The notes below the pieces were generated by a model. That model saw only the letters and a list, made by a program, of their open reading frames with translations. It searched no databases and had not been told where the DNA came from. A DNA stretch of 64,000 nucleotides from an uncultured Gammaproteobacteria bacterium (lineage in GTDB: Bacteria; Pseudomonadota; Gammaproteobacteria; Steroidobacterales; XN24), in contig CALDWW010000013.1 in NCBI GenBank assembly GCA_937924335.1, positions 62,001 to 126,000 of the forward strand, written 5' to 3'. The position numbers were made by a program, and so were the translations under genes. Shown one piece after another: positions 26,855 to 36,244 of this stretch (position 1 is its first letter; each line of letters begins with the position of its first letter).

Positions 26855-28993
26855 TCAGCCCAGAGGGCGCTCTTCCTCGAGGACAACTTCCGGCTCACGA
26901 ACCTGGTATCCCTGGATATACTCGACACCGAGTTGCCAGAGGACTGCCATGGTGTTCGCGTCTTCGACCCGCTCTGCGATCGTGGAGATGCCTTTCTCCC
27001 TCGCTTCCGCAACGAGATCGGCTACCTTGGCCTGCAGATGGGTTTCACTGGACATGCCCTGCATGAGCGAGCCATCGATCTTGAGGAACTCCATCGGCAC
27101 GTGGCTGAGCACCTGCGCGGGTCGCGCGCCAACGCCGAAATGTTCGATGGCAAACCCGAAGCCAAGCGACCGTGCTTCCTCAGCCAGATCGCGTGTCGCT
27201 TTCAGATGCTTGTCCGCCACAATTTCGGGAACCTGCAGGACCAGCTTTTCCGGCGACAGTTTCTCGGACTCGAGTTGCTCCAGCAGCCAGGGTGTCAGCG
27301 TGTCGTCACCGATGCTGGGCTGGGAGAGCCGCACGAATGCCCGGCTTGCCTTGCCTTCCGCCATCCAGGATATCGTGGCGCCCATCACCCAGCGATCGAT
27401 GTTCTTTACAAGCTGGTTACGCTCCGCGGCGGCCATGAATTGACCGGGTAACACCTCGTCGCCCTGTTCATCCACCATCCTGACCAGCACGTCGTAAAAA
27501 CCTTCGCCGGCGCCGGCCAGGCTGGCGATCGGTTGATGCGCGAGCCGGAAGCGTTTCTCTATCAGCGCCTGCTTGATCCTGGGAACCCAGAGCCGATCAT
27601 TCTCCTCGATCTCCGTGGATTCCCTGTCGGCAGAACTCAGCGAGACGCGATCGCCCCCCTTCAGTCGGCCGCCAGCGCAGGCATGCATGGCCAGGGAGAC
27701 AGTCTCATCGATGTCAGCATCCCTGCCGTCCACCAGGGCGATCCCGACGGTGCAGCTCACGGAAACCGAATTCTCGCCGAGTTCAAACAGCTGGCTACTC
27801 GCTTTCCGGCAGAAACTCTCACCCCATGCCTTCAGGTCGCCGATGTTGCCCCGCGAGACCAGCGCCGCAAACAAGGTGCCGCCAAATCGCCCATAGATAT
27901 CGCTTGGCTGGACATGCTCCTTCAGGATCCTAGCCAGTCCCCCGAGGACCTCTTCGCTGGCGACACTCCCGACCGACTCGACGACATTGGCAAACGAATC
28001 GGGCCGCAGGATAGCGAGTGCGCGGACGCCGCCCCGCAGAGGCTCCCTGATTCTTTCCTGAAGACTCTCCAGCAGGTACTGGCGGGTGAAGAGTCCCGTG
28101 ACCGGGTCTCTGTTGACCGCGTCACGCAGCTCCCGCAACAGCAATGTGTCGTCACGCGACGTGGGGACGATACTGATCCGGATGCAAGCTTCCCCATCGG
28201 ACTGGACTGTCTCCAGGTTCAGCTCCACGTCCAGTCGGCTTCCGGCCCGGTCCACGCCGGCACACCGCAGTGGATCCCCAGGCCAGCGCGCCTGCGCGCA
28301 TGCGACAAGGGCACCTTTGAGCGTCGCATGAGACTCTTCGGCGAACAGATCCATGATCGGAGTGCCAAGAAGTTCCGTATCGTCTTCGAATCCGAAAAGC
28401 TGGGTCCAGGCAGGATTGGTATCCAGAATCACGCCTTCCTGAACATGTGAGATAGCGTCGGCAGAGCCCGCCATGAATGTCTGGAGTTGCTCTCGATAAG
28501 ACGACGCCGTCGTGACGGCCTCGCGCAGCGCCCTGTCCATCCTCGCGGCCCGAAGCTCGCGTCTGAAAACCCTGAGAAGCCGCTGGCGCTGGTTGTGGGA
28601 GACGAGATCGGAGGCGCCAGCGATGATATCGGCGCTCAGTTGATCCGGATCCAGTTCAGGTCTGCAGCTGATGATCGGCAGATCCGGGACTACACGGTCC
28701 CTGGCATCCAGTACCGAGCGCAGGACGTCCGGATCTTCGTCAGCGAAGACGGCGCAGAGATCGAAGCCGATCCCCAGGGCCTCCGAGGCGCTGTCAGCCT
28801 CGTCAACGCGGCGGTAATGGAACGGTATGCCGCCGTTGCGGAGAATACTGTTGAGCAGCTCTGCCCGGTCCTGGCGACGCGTAACGACGAGCACGCGGAC
28901 GGAGTCCGAGCTCAGGCTCTTGCCGGGATCGCTTGAAAGGCCGGCCATTCCTTGGCCGACAGGCTGGACAGGTTCGATGATCGAGGCCTCCAT
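26855..28993 (-). CDS. FimX-like REC-PAS-GGDEF-EAL protein with degenerate catalytic motifs
   Basis: A 712-aa cytoplasmic protein with the FimX layout: receiver-like domain (about 32-150) lacking a clear phosphoacceptor pair, PAS domain (about 165-285, from REQLQTFMAGSADAI), GGDEF domain (about 295-450) and EAL domain (about 460-700). The GGDEF signature reads FGGTLFAAL and the EAL motif reads DVLVRM, so neither synthesis nor hydrolysis of c-di-GMP is expected. The stretch after it, MVDEQGDEV to AERNQLVKNIDRWV, is close to FimX, which binds c-di-GMP and controls type IV pilus assembly. The start at 28993 leaves 20 bp after epmB; another ATG at 29053 would overlap that gene. Converges on parC with a 6-bp gap. 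Confidence 0.85.
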   Translation of the reverse strand: MEASIIEPVQPVGQGMAGLSSDPGKSLSSDSVRVLVVTRRQDRAELLNSILRNGGIPFHYRRVDEADSASEALGIGFDLCAVFADEDPDVLRSVLDARDRVVPDLPIISCRPELDPDQLSADIIAGASDLVSHNQRQRLLRVFRRELRAARMDRALREAVTTASSYREQLQTFMAGSADAISHVQEGVILDTNPAWTQLFGFEDDTELLGTPIMDLFAEESHATLKGALVACAQARWPGDPLRCAGVDRAGSRLDVELNLETVQSDGEACIRISIVPTSRDDTLLLRELRDAVNRDPVTGLFTRQYLLESLQERIREPLRGGVRALAILRPDSFANVVESVGSVASEEVLGGLARILKEHVQPSDIYGRFGGTLFAALVSRGNIGDLKAWGESFCRKASSQLFELGENSVSVSCTVGIALVDGRDADIDETVSLAMHACAGGRLKGGDRVSLSSADRESTEIEENDRLWVPRIKQALIEKRFRLAHQPIASLAGAGEGFYDVLVRMVDEQGDEVLPGQFMAAAERNQLVKNIDRWVMGATISWMAEGKASRAFVRLSQPSIGDDTLTPWLLEQLESEKLSPEKLVLQVPEIVADKHLKATRDLAEEARSLGFGFAIEHFGVGARPAQVLSHVPMEFLKIDGSLMQGMSSETHLQAKVADLVAEAREKGISTIAERVEDANTMAVLWQLGVEYIQGYQVREPEVVLEEERPLG

Positions 28994-29012
28994 TGGCAGT
29001 CTCGCGGCGATT

Positions 29013-30089
29013 CTACAACGGGTGAGGCAATGGTTCAGCCTCAAAAGTCTCATCTGGCGGCAAAGGAGAGAGGGGTGCCTTGAACGGGTGGCCTTCTATC
29101 TCCCGGACCAGCCGCGGTACCAGGTAGCCAGGAAGACGTCTGGACAACTCCCACAAGAGTTGGCGCGCCCGGTCCTCACTGACGTCGAAATGGGCCGCTC
29201 CGGTGACCCGATCGAGAAGATGCAGGTAGTAGGGCAGGACACCGGCTGCGAAGAGTGTCTCGCTCAGCGCCACCAGCGTATCTGGATCGTCGTTGATCCC
29301 GTGGAGAAGGACCGCCTGGTTGAGCACATGACAGCCCGCGGCTCGCATTCTCCCCAGCGCCGCGGCCACATTAGTGTCGATCTCGCGCGCATGATTGGCA
29401 TGCACGACGACCGTCACCGGCACCGGGATCGACGCGAGCCACCCGACCAATCCCGCATCGACTCTCGTGGGCAGGACCACCGGCATCCGTGTGTGAATGC
29501 GGAAACTGTGGACGTGGGGAATCCCTGCCAGCGCGCTGGTCAGCGATGCAAGCTGGTCGTCGGGCAGCACCAGTGGATCGCCACCGCTGAGGATGACTTC
29601 ACGAATCGTCCGGTCAGCCGCGATTGCTTCAACCACCGCCTGCCAACATCCCGCGGCCGCCGAGTGTCCGGCGTAAGGGAATTCCCGTCGGAAGCAATAG
29701 CGGCAGTTGATTCCGCACGCGCCGCTGGCGATCAGAAGGGCACGACCGGCATATTTCCTCAGCAGCCCTGGCCGGAGCTCGGCATTGTGGTCTCCCACAG
29801 GGTCCGGCCCGTAGCCGCGGATCTCATCGAGTTCGGCCTGCAATGGCAGGACCTGGAGAAGCAGTGGATCCCGTGGGTCACCATAGGCCATCCTGGCGAT
29901 GAAGCTCCGCGGCACTCGCAATCCGAAATTCCGCGCGGCCGCATGGGCCGCTGGTAACAGAGACCGCTCGAGTCCGAGGAGTCGCAGCAGAGTCCCGGGA
30001 TCGGTCACCGATGCGGAGAGTTCGACCCGCCAGTCCGGCTGACTCGCCGATGCCCGGCGGGTTAGTATTGATGACTTGTCTGTGCCCAC
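29013..30089 (-). CDS. epmB: EF-P beta-lysylation protein EpmB (lysine 2,3-aminomutase-like)
   Basis: EpmB is a radical SAM, PLP-dependent enzyme that isomerises (S)-alpha-lysine to (R)-beta-lysine for attachment to elongation factor P. The 358-aa protein has the [11 protein letters not shown] cluster motif (C125, C129, C132), [25 protein letters not shown] and the PLP-region [18 protein letters not shown]. It is divergent from efp with 32 bp between starts, and epmA lies just beyond efp; the cluster makes the functional assignment strong. Confidence 0.96.
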   Translation of the reverse strand: MGTDKSSILTRRASASQPDWRVELSASVTDPGTLLRLLGLERSLLPAAHAAARNFGLRVPRSFIARMAYGDPRDPLLLQVLPLQAELDEIRGYGPDPVGDHNAELRPGLLRKYAGRALLIASGACGINCRYCFRREFPYAGHSAAAGCWQAVVEAIAADRTIREVILSGGDPLVLPDDQLASLTSALAGIPHVHSFRIHTRMPVVLPTRVDAGLVGWLASIPVPVTVVVHANHAREIDTNVAAALGRMRAAGCHVLNQAVLLHGINDDPDTLVALSETLFAAGVLPYYLHLLDRVTGAAHFDVSEDRARQLLWELSRRLPGYLVPRLVREIEGHPFKAPLSPLPPDETFEAEPLPHPL

Positions 30090-30121
30090 GAGAATTACGA
30101 GACCGTCAAGGCGGTGAGGAT

Positions 30122-30691
30122 ATGGCGAGCTATAGTACCAATGAGTTCCGTTCCGGCCTGAAGATTCTTATCGACGGAGACCCGTTCATCATCGTCGAGA
30201 ACGAATTCGTCAAGCCCGGGAAAGGGCAGGCCTTCAATCGCGTGCGAATCCGCAATCTGAAGACGGGCAGGGTAGTCGACAAGACCTACAAATCCGGCGA
30301 GTCCGTCGAGGCGGCAGACGTGATGGACACGGAGATGCAGTACCTTTATTCCGACGGAGAGTTCTGGCACTTCATGGTCCCCGACACCTTCGAGCAATAC
30401 GCTGCCGACGGCAATGCGGTGACCGAGGCAAAAAACTGGTTGAAAGAACAGGATCACTGCCAGATTACCCTGTGGAACAACGTGCCGCTGACAGTCACGC
30501 CGCCAAACTTCGTCGAACTCAAGATCGTGGAAACCGATCCCGGCGTCCGTGGCGACACGGCCCAGGGTGGTGTGAAGCCTGCCACGCTCGAAACCGGCGC
30601 AGTGGTCAAGGTCCCACTCTTCGTAGAAGAAGGAGAGGTCATCCGTGTCGATACGCGAACCGGCGAGTACGTCTCGCGGGTGAAAGACTGA
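30122..30691 (+). CDS. efp: Elongation factor P
   Basis: EF-P binds between the P and E sites and relieves stalling at polyproline stretches. The 189-aa product starts [19 protein letters not shown] and has the modified lysine K34 in KPGKGQAF, the target of EpmA/EpmB. The ATG at 30122 follows a GGTGAGGA ribosome site; upstream in-frame codons are not part of the family. The 3' end overlaps the proposed epmA start by four bases. Confidence 0.98.
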   Translation: MASYSTNEFRSGLKILIDGDPFIIVENEFVKPGKGQAFNRVRIRNLKTGRVVDKTYKSGESVEAADVMDTEMQYLYSDGEFWHFMVPDTFEQYAADGNAVTEAKNWLKEQDHCQITLWNNVPLTVTPPNFVELKIVETDPGVRGDTAQGGVKPATLETGAVVKVPLFVEEGEVIRVDTRTGEYVSRVKD

Positions 30692-31680
30692 GCGTCCGCT
30701 CTGGCACGGGGCGCGCGGGTCCGCGGTGGAGACCGAGTGCATCCATAGAAGTGATGCGGCTGAGGGCGGCAGTCCTCCGCAGACTCAGAAGGTGGTTCGA
30801 AGATCGCGGCGTCCTTGAAGTAGAGACGCCGGTGCTTTCCAGTGCCGGCGCCAGCGATCCCCACCTCGAGAACGTCAGCGCTCAGCTTGACGGGCGGGCG
30901 TACTTTCTCCACACCTCGCCTGAATCCGCGATGAAGCGATTGCTTGCAGGCGGATCGGGCGACATCTTTCAGGTGTGCCACGTCTTTCGGGCAGGCGAAC
31001 TGGGGCAGAAGCACAATCCCGAGTTCACGATGCTGGAGTGGTATCGACTGGGTCACTCGCTTGAGGACATGATGACCGATGTCGAGAGCCTGACGCGCGA
31101 TCTGTGCGGAATTCGCAGGCCGCTCGTGCCGTTCCGCAGAACCAGCTACCAGGATCTGATGCGGCAATTCGTGGACGTCGACCCATTTACAGCCGCCGTC
31201 CCAGAACTGGTCGACGCGCTGGACCGCAATGGGATCGCATCGCCCGCGGGATCCCCCCTGGAACGCGACGAGTTGCTGGACCTGTTGCTGGCGACCGTGG
31301 TTGAGCCCGCTATGGATCCGGCACAGCCTCTATTCGTTTACCATTTCCCTGCTTCCCAGGCCGCCCTCGCCCGGATCTTGCCGGGAGACCCGCCGGTTGC
31401 AGAGCGATTCGAGCTGTTTTTCGGTGGGATGGAGATCGCGAACGGCTTCCATGAGTTGACTGATACCGTTGAGCAGGGTCGTCGATTCGATCGAGAACTG
31501 GCCCGGCGTGCCGAAGAAGGTAGTTTTGTGCCCGCCCGGGACGACGCCTTGCTGGCAGCTCTTGAGGCAGGCTTGCCTGACTGCTCCGGCGTGGCCCTGG
31601 GGCTTGACCGCCTACTTATGTACATTGCCGATGTCGATGAAATCAGCGATGTACTGACGTTTGATCTGGCCCGCGCCTGA
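30688..31680 (+). CDS. epmA: EF-P--(R)-beta-lysine ligase EpmA (GenX/PoxA)
   Basis: EpmA is a class II lysyl-tRNA synthetase paralogue without anticodon domain that attaches beta-lysine to K34 of EF-P. Class II motifs are present: [55 protein letters not shown] and [13 protein letters not shown]. The conserved leader WRPSAS, found at the N-terminus of EpmA proteins, is encoded before the first ATG (30754), so translation must begin upstream. The only plausible start in that frame after the efp coding end is CTG at 30688, in a CTGA overlap with the efp stop. GTG 30751 or ATG 30754 are the alternatives. Confidence 0.9.
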   Translation: MSVRSGTGRAGPRWRPSASIEVMRLRAAVLRRLRRWFEDRGVLEVETPVLSSAGASDPHLENVSAQLDGRAYFLHTSPESAMKRLLAGGSGDIFQVCHVFRAGELGQKHNPEFTMLEWYRLGHSLEDMMTDVESLTRDLCGIRRPLVPFRRTSYQDLMRQFVDVDPFTAAVPELVDALDRNGIASPAGSPLERDELLDLLLATVVEPAMDPAQPLFVYHFPASQAALARILPGDPPVAERFELFFGGMEIANGFHELTDTVEQGRRFDRELARRAEEGSFVPARDDALLAALEAGLPDCSGVALGLDRLLMYIADVDEISDVLTFDLARA

Positions 31681-31691
31681 CAGGGGGGTTC

Positions 31692-32183
31692 ATGTTTGAA
31701 ATAGAAGACCCTGAGACTACCGACAAGGGGACGTTCTATGCCTCGCTGGCGCGCCAGGCGCGGGCTTTGCTGGAGGGCGAGTCCGACCCGGTCGCGAATG
31801 CCGCCAATCTCGCGGCGCTGATTTTCCATCAGCTACCGAACCTCAATTGGGCGGGAATCTATTTCCTGAGAGACCAGGAACTGGTCGTTGGACCGTTCCA
31901 GGGACAGCCAGCCTGCGTCAGGATCGCATTGGGACGCGGGGTATGTGGATCTGCGGCGGCAGCTAGAGAAACCATCGTGGTGGAAGACGTGGACGAGTTT
32001 CCCGGACACATCCCCTGTGATTCGGCGTCTAGGTCCGAGCTGGTAGTGCCTCTGATCGATGCCGATGACCGACTTGTCGGTGTGCTGGACCTCGACAGTC
32101 CCTCGACCGGTCGATTCGACCGGGAGGATGCCGAGGGCGTCGAACTGCTGGCCCGTTGCTACACGGACTCTCTGTCCGGCTGA
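31692..32183 (+). CDS. msrC: Free methionine-(R)-sulfoxide reductase (GAF domain)
   Basis: The 163-aa GAF-domain enzyme reduces free methionine-R-sulfoxide with thioredoxin. It has NLNWAGIYFLRDQEL, VVGPFQGQPACVRI, GRGVCGSAAA and HIPCDSASRSE. The three redox cysteines are C75, C85 and C109, with the same spacing as in E. coli fRMsr (10 and 24 residues). It is 11 bp after epmA and may share its transcript. Its 3' end overlaps the convergent psd gene by 25 bp. Confidence 0.94.
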   Translation: MFEIEDPETTDKGTFYASLARQARALLEGESDPVANAANLAALIFHQLPNLNWAGIYFLRDQELVVGPFQGQPACVRIALGRGVCGSAAAARETIVVEDVDEFPGHIPCDSASRSELVVPLIDADDRLVGVLDLDSPSTGRFDREDAEGVELLARCYTDSLSG

Positions 32184-33040
32184 CCGGCCGCCCGCTCTGT
32201 CGTCTGTCCGATGGACTCTCCCATACGCACGACGGTCCCCGGCCTGAGGTGATCCGCCGCCTGAACGCGATCACGGGCGAACAGGAGGATCACGGTCGAG
32301 CCCATATTGAAACGCCCCATCTCGGCGCCCATTGGCAGCTCAATCGCCGGTTCTCCATAGTGAACAGCGGCTCGTACGCGAGGTCGCCCAGGGGCGACCT
32401 CGCCCGCCCAGACGGTTTCGATACTGCCGACATTTAGTGCGCCCACCAAGACCATAGCCACCTGGCCAATATCCGTCTCGAACCGGCATACGACCCTTTC
32501 GTTGCGGGCGAACAGGCGCGGCACACTGCGCACGGTCGCCGCATTCACACTGAACAGCCTTCCCGGCAGATAACGCATCTCCCGTAGCCGGCCGCGCACG
32601 GGCATGTGGATCCGGTGATAGTTGTAGGGCGCGAGGTAGATTGTGACGAAGTTGCCGTCTTCGAACTGTGCCGCCATCCGCTCGTCGCCCAGCAGGTCGG
32701 CAGCGAGATAACGCCGGTCTTTCGCCTGGATGAGCATGCCTTGGCTAACGCGCCCGCTCAGGCTGATGGTGCCGTCGACGGGACATGCCACGGATCCGTT
32801 CGTCGGGGGCAGCTGACGGCAGCCATGCGCGAGGGCGCGGGTGAAGAACTCGTTGAAGTGACGGTAGCTGGTGGGGTCCGGGTTGAGTGCTTCGGACATG
32901 TCCACTCTGAACGCCCGGACGAACATCCGGATGATGAGATTCTTGAACCAGACCACTTCGATCCTGGTGGCCCAGTGAATCACCCTGGACAGCGCGTGCT
33001 GGGGCAAGAGGTACTGGAGGGCTACGAACAGGCGTGACAT
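32159..33040 (-). CDS. psd: Phosphatidylserine decarboxylase proenzyme
   Basis: Psd converts phosphatidylserine to phosphatidylethanolamine at the inner membrane using a pyruvoyl group made by self-cleavage. The 293-aa proenzyme has the self-cleavage triad: D89 in CPVDGTI, H145 in YNYHRIHMP and S248 in the MGST motif (LGST in most relatives). The ATG at 33040 has a GAGGGG ribosome site seven bases upstream. It follows the PCuAC gene by 11 bp, so it may be at the end of the SCO1-PCuAC operon. Confidence 0.96.
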   Translation of the reverse strand: MSRLFVALQYLLPQHALSRVIHWATRIEVVWFKNLIIRMFVRAFRVDMSEALNPDPTSYRHFNEFFTRALAHGCRQLPPTNGSVACPVDGTISLSGRVSQGMLIQAKDRRYLAADLLGDERMAAQFEDGNFVTIYLAPYNYHRIHMPVRGRLREMRYLPGRLFSVNAATVRSVPRLFARNERVVCRFETDIGQVAMVLVGALNVGSIETVWAGEVAPGRPRVRAAVHYGEPAIELPMGAEMGRFNMGSTVILLFARDRVQAADHLRPGTVVRMGESIGQTTERAAGQPDRESV

Positions 33041-33051
33041 GTCTAAACCCC

Positions 33052-33537
33052 TCAGTGGTGATGCTCGCCTTGCGCTGCGTTGCCGCGCCTGACGACGGCT
33101 TCTGCGGCCACGGTAATCCGTTCGTCGCCGGTTTCTTCTCCAGATGCCGTAAAGGTCAGTGTTAGCCCGATCCTGTCCCCATCGGACAGGGGGCCGGCGG
33201 GTCGGAACAGCATCAAGTGACGACCCCCGGGGCTGAATACGACCTCGCTCTCGCCGGGAACGGGGACAAGCGACTCTCGTCTCATCCTGGCCATCCCGTC
33301 TTCCATGATCGTTGAATGCATCTCTATTTTCCCGAAGTCGGGAGATGTGACCCGGATCAGGTCGAGATCTCTGCTGCCGGGGTTGGAGATGGTCAGGTAT
33401 CCAGCCGTCATGCCGGCGCCCGGCGGAACGGCCCGGACCCAGGCATCTGCGGCGATCGGGCCAGGCTCTGGCGCCGACGGCGAACACGCCGCCAGAAATA
33501 TGGCGACAAGAAGTATCCGTGTCTTACCGCCCATCAA
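33052..33537 (-). CDS. PCu(A)C copper chaperone lipoprotein
   Basis: A 161-aa periplasmic copper(I) chaperone. The signal region ends in a lipobox LAAC (C18), so it is likely an anchored lipoprotein. The canonical motif H-x10-M-x21-H-x-M is exact: H74, M85, H107, M109. The tail GEHHH may add metal affinity. Such proteins deliver copper to the CuA site of cytochrome oxidase together with SCO1. The ATG overlaps the stop of the SCO1 gene (ATGA), which confirms the pairing. Confidence 0.93.
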   Translation of the reverse strand: MMGGKTRILLVAIFLAACSPSAPEPGPIAADAWVRAVPPGAGMTAGYLTISNPGSRDLDLIRVTSPDFGKIEMHSTIMEDGMARMRRESLVPVPGESEVVFSPGGRHLMLFRPAGPLSDGDRIGLTLTFTASGEETGDERITVAAEAVVRRGNAAQGEHHH

Positions 33538-34157
33538 CCGGGGTCCACGATGCGCAGGTAGTCCGCTGCCAGCACGGACGCCTCATGGGGTGTTCCGAAT
33601 ATTGCTGCCAGCCGTCCCTGCGGATCGATGAGGAATATTGATGCTGTGTGGTCAACGGTGTAACTGCCGTCTTCGCCCGGCAACGGTGTATAGGCGAACG
33701 CAACACCCATTGCGCTGGTCAGACCGAGGATCGCAGGCATTTCGCCAGTGACGCCGACAAAGCTCTGATCGAAGTAGGGCAGGTAGCCAGCGAGCTTCTC
33801 CGCATCGTCTCGGATCGGGTCCACCGACACCATGACAACGGCCGGCCGGTCGCCCGGATGATCGTCGTCGATCCGGTCGAGGGCCTGGTCCAGTGAAATC
33901 AGGGTCGTCGGGCACACGTCCGGGCAGTTTGTGAAACCAAAGAACATGAAGGTCCACGAGTCGACCAGGCTCGATCGATCGAAGACCCCACCCATATGGT
34001 CTTGCAGACTAAATTCCGGCAGTGCTCTCGGCACTTCTAGCACCAGTGCCCGCTCCGTCGAGTCCGGCTGCGTGGACCAGTGCGCCACGGCCACGCCAAG
34101 AACGCCGGCGAGTGTCGCGACGATGAAGAAAAGAAGCTTTTTGTTGCCAATGGCCAT
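33534..34157 (-). CDS. SCO1/SenC family copper-handling thioredoxin-fold protein
   Basis: The 207-aa product has an N-terminal membrane anchor (about 8-26) and a periplasmic thioredoxin fold. Copper and redox residues are C78 and C82 in CPDVCP and H170 in VDHTAS. SCO proteins assemble CuA in cytochrome c oxidase and may act as thiol reductases. Overlaps the PCu(A)C gene by four bases, and the start is divergent from prmB with 39 bp between. Confidence 0.95.
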   Translation of the reverse strand: MAIGNKKLLFFIVATLAGVLGVAVAHWSTQPDSTERALVLEVPRALPEFSLQDHMGGVFDRSSLVDSWTFMFFGFTNCPDVCPTTLISLDQALDRIDDDHPGDRPAVVMVSVDPIRDDAEKLAGYLPYFDQSFVGVTGEMPAILGLTSAMGVAFAYTPLPGEDGSYTVDHTASIFLIDPQGRLAAIFGTPHEASVLAADYLRIVDPG

Positions 34158-34196
34158 AGCCCTCCATTATCCCACACGGCGCCAGGTCGGTCAGGT

Positions 34197-35141
34197 ATGA
34201 TTCCATCGATGGAAGAGGCACTGGAGACGCCCGCAGGTTCGGATTGCGAGTCGTTGCAGACAGTGGTCGACTTTGTCCGTTGGGGCGCCAGCCGCTTTGC
34301 GGCAGCGGGCCTGCACTTCGGCCATGGCGTGGATAACGCGGTGGACGAATCGCTGCACTTGGTCACCCACGTCCTGCATCTCGATTTGCCGATGCCCCCC
34401 GAGTTTTTTTCGGCCCGTCTGACAGCCCGGGAGAGGCTGGATGTCAGTGCCCTGATTGAGAGGCGACTGGCAGAGCGGAGACCGGCAGCCTATCTGACCG
34501 GTGAGGCATGGTTCGCGGGATTGTCATTCAGCGTCGATGAGCGGGTCCTGGTCCCCCGATCCCCCATCGCGGAGTTGATCGAGACCGGATTCGCTCCGTG
34601 GATCGAGACCTCTCGCATCCACCGTGTCCTGGACCTGTGCACCGGCAGCGGGTGCATCGGAATCGCATGTGCACACTATCTGCCGCAGACCAGCGTCGAT
34701 TTGACCGATGTATCCGAGGAAGCCCTGGAGATTGCCAGAAGGAACATCGCGAACCACGGACTCGAAGAGCGCGTTCACGCATTCCGTGCTGACGTATATG
34801 ACGGCCTGGAGGAGGGCTGCTACGACATCATCGTGAGTAACCCCCCCTACGTGAGCCATGGGGAATACGCCGGGCTCCCGCAGGAATACCATCATGAGCC
34901 TGCTGTGGGATTGGTTGCTGATGATAAGGGCTTGGCGGTCGTGCGCCGAATCCTCGCTGATGCGTCGAGCCGGTTGCAGCCGGGCGGTATTCTGATCGTA
35001 GAGGTTGGGGACTCAAGACCGCAGATGATCGAGGAGTTTCCGGATCTGCCATTGACCTGGTTGGACTTCAGCCGCGGCGGATCCGGCGTGTTCTTGCTGA
35101 CGCGAGAAGATCTGGCGGACGCCGAACTGTCTGTGGAGTAG
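34197..35141 (+). CDS. prmB: 50S ribosomal protein L3 glutamine methyltransferase
   Basis: PrmB methylates glutamine in the GGQ-like region of ribosomal protein L3. The 314-aa protein has the PrmB-type N-terminus ([25 protein letters not shown]), [15 protein letters not shown], the SAM motif [15 protein letters not shown] and the catalytic NPPY in SNPPYVS. It is PrmB and not PrmC because of the FGHG-DN and [12 protein letters not shown] segments. Start ATG 34197; an ATG at 34209 is possible. It sits 5 bp before aroC, a common gammaproteobacterial pair. Confidence 0.95.
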   Translation: MIPSMEEALETPAGSDCESLQTVVDFVRWGASRFAAAGLHFGHGVDNAVDESLHLVTHVLHLDLPMPPEFFSARLTARERLDVSALIERRLAERRPAAYLTGEAWFAGLSFSVDERVLVPRSPIAELIETGFAPWIETSRIHRVLDLCTGSGCIGIACAHYLPQTSVDLTDVSEEALEIARRNIANHGLEERVHAFRADVYDGLEEGCYDIIVSNPPYVSHGEYAGLPQEYHHEPAVGLVADDKGLAVVRRILADASSRLQPGGILIVEVGDSRPQMIEEFPDLPLTWLDFSRGGSGVFLLTREDLADAELSVE

Positions 35142-35146
35142 AGAGG

Positions 35147-36238
35147 ATGTCAGGCAATACGATCGGGAAGGTTTTTACGGTGACCAGCTTCGGCGAGAGC
35201 CACGGGCCGGCACTGGGCTGCATCGTTGATGGTTGTCCTCCCGGTATAGAGATCGATGAGGAGGACATTCAGGTGGACCTCGAACGCAGACGTTCGGGCA
35301 AGTCCAGGCACACCAGTCAACGGCGGGAGCCGGATCAGGTGCGCATCCTGTCAGGCGTTTTCGAGGGGCTCACCACCGGCGCGCCGATCGGAATGCTGGT
35401 CGAGAACGTTGATCAGCGACCTCGTGACTACAGCAAGATAGCTTCCCGTTTTCGACCCGGTCACGCTGACTACACTTATGCCCACAAATACGGCATTCGT
35501 GATTACCGCGGCGGCGGTCGCTCTTCGGCCCGGGAAACCGTCATGCGGGTTGCGGCCGGGGCGATCGCGCGGAAGTACTTGAGCCAACATGCCGGAATAC
35601 TGATTCAGGGATACCTATCCCAACTCGGACCGATACCGCTAGACCCGATCGATATTGCCAGCGTCGATGACAACCCGTTCTTTTGTCCGGACCCCGCCAA
35701 AGTGCCGGAGCTGGAGGCCTATATGGACGCACTGCGCAAGGAAGGTAATTCGGTCGGCGCCAGAGTCGTGACGATCGCGACCGGCGTGCCGCCGGGCCTC
35801 GGTGAGCCAGTTTTCGACAAGCTGGACGCAGACATCGCCCACGCCATGATGGGCATCAATGCGGTGAAAGGCGTAGAGATTGGCGACGGTTTCGAATCCG
35901 TCAGTCAGAAGGGTACCGAGCACCGCGACGAGATAACTCCCGAGGGATTCCTGAGCAATCATGCCGGCGGAACGCTCGGCGGGATCTCGTCCGGGCAGCA
36001 GATCAGGGTCAGCATCGCCCTCAAGCCCACCTCGAGTCTGCGTCTTCCCTGCCGTTCGATAGACAGCAATGGCCAGCCTGTGGAGGTTGTCACCACCGGG
36101 CGTCATGATCCATGTGTTGGCCTGCGCGCCACGCCCATCGCCGAGGCCATGCTGGCTATCGTATTGATGGATCACTATCTGCGGCATCGCGCGCAGAATG
36201 CGGATGTGAGCGTCTCTTTGCCGGTTGTCCCCGGGTAG
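35147..36238 (+). CDS. aroC: Chorismate synthase
   Basis: AroC makes chorismate from 5-enolpyruvylshikimate 3-phosphate with reduced FMN, the last common step of aromatic synthesis. The 363-aa product has the three signatures: [19 protein letters not shown], a [31 protein letters not shown] block, and the late [18 protein letters not shown]. The start is an ATG with a GAGAGG site. It is 6 bp before the MFS gene. Confidence 0.98.
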   Translation: MSGNTIGKVFTVTSFGESHGPALGCIVDGCPPGIEIDEEDIQVDLERRRSGKSRHTSQRREPDQVRILSGVFEGLTTGAPIGMLVENVDQRPRDYSKIASRFRPGHADYTYAHKYGIRDYRGGGRSSARETVMRVAAGAIARKYLSQHAGILIQGYLSQLGPIPLDPIDIASVDDNPFFCPDPAKVPELEAYMDALRKEGNSVGARVVTIATGVPPGLGEPVFDKLDADIAHAMMGINAVKGVEIGDGFESVSQKGTEHRDEITPEGFLSNHAGGTLGGISSGQQIRVSIALKPTSSLRLPCRSIDSNGQPVEVVTTGRHDPCVGLRATPIAEAMLAIVLMDHYLRHRAQNADVSVSLPVVPG

Positions 36239-36244
36239 TCGCTC

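Noticed and set aside
33041-33487. A long in-frame extension of psd into the PCu(A)C gene
   Set aside because: Psd begins at 33040 with a good ribosome site; the extension is antiparallel to nothing but is out of frame with the real copper chaperone gene.
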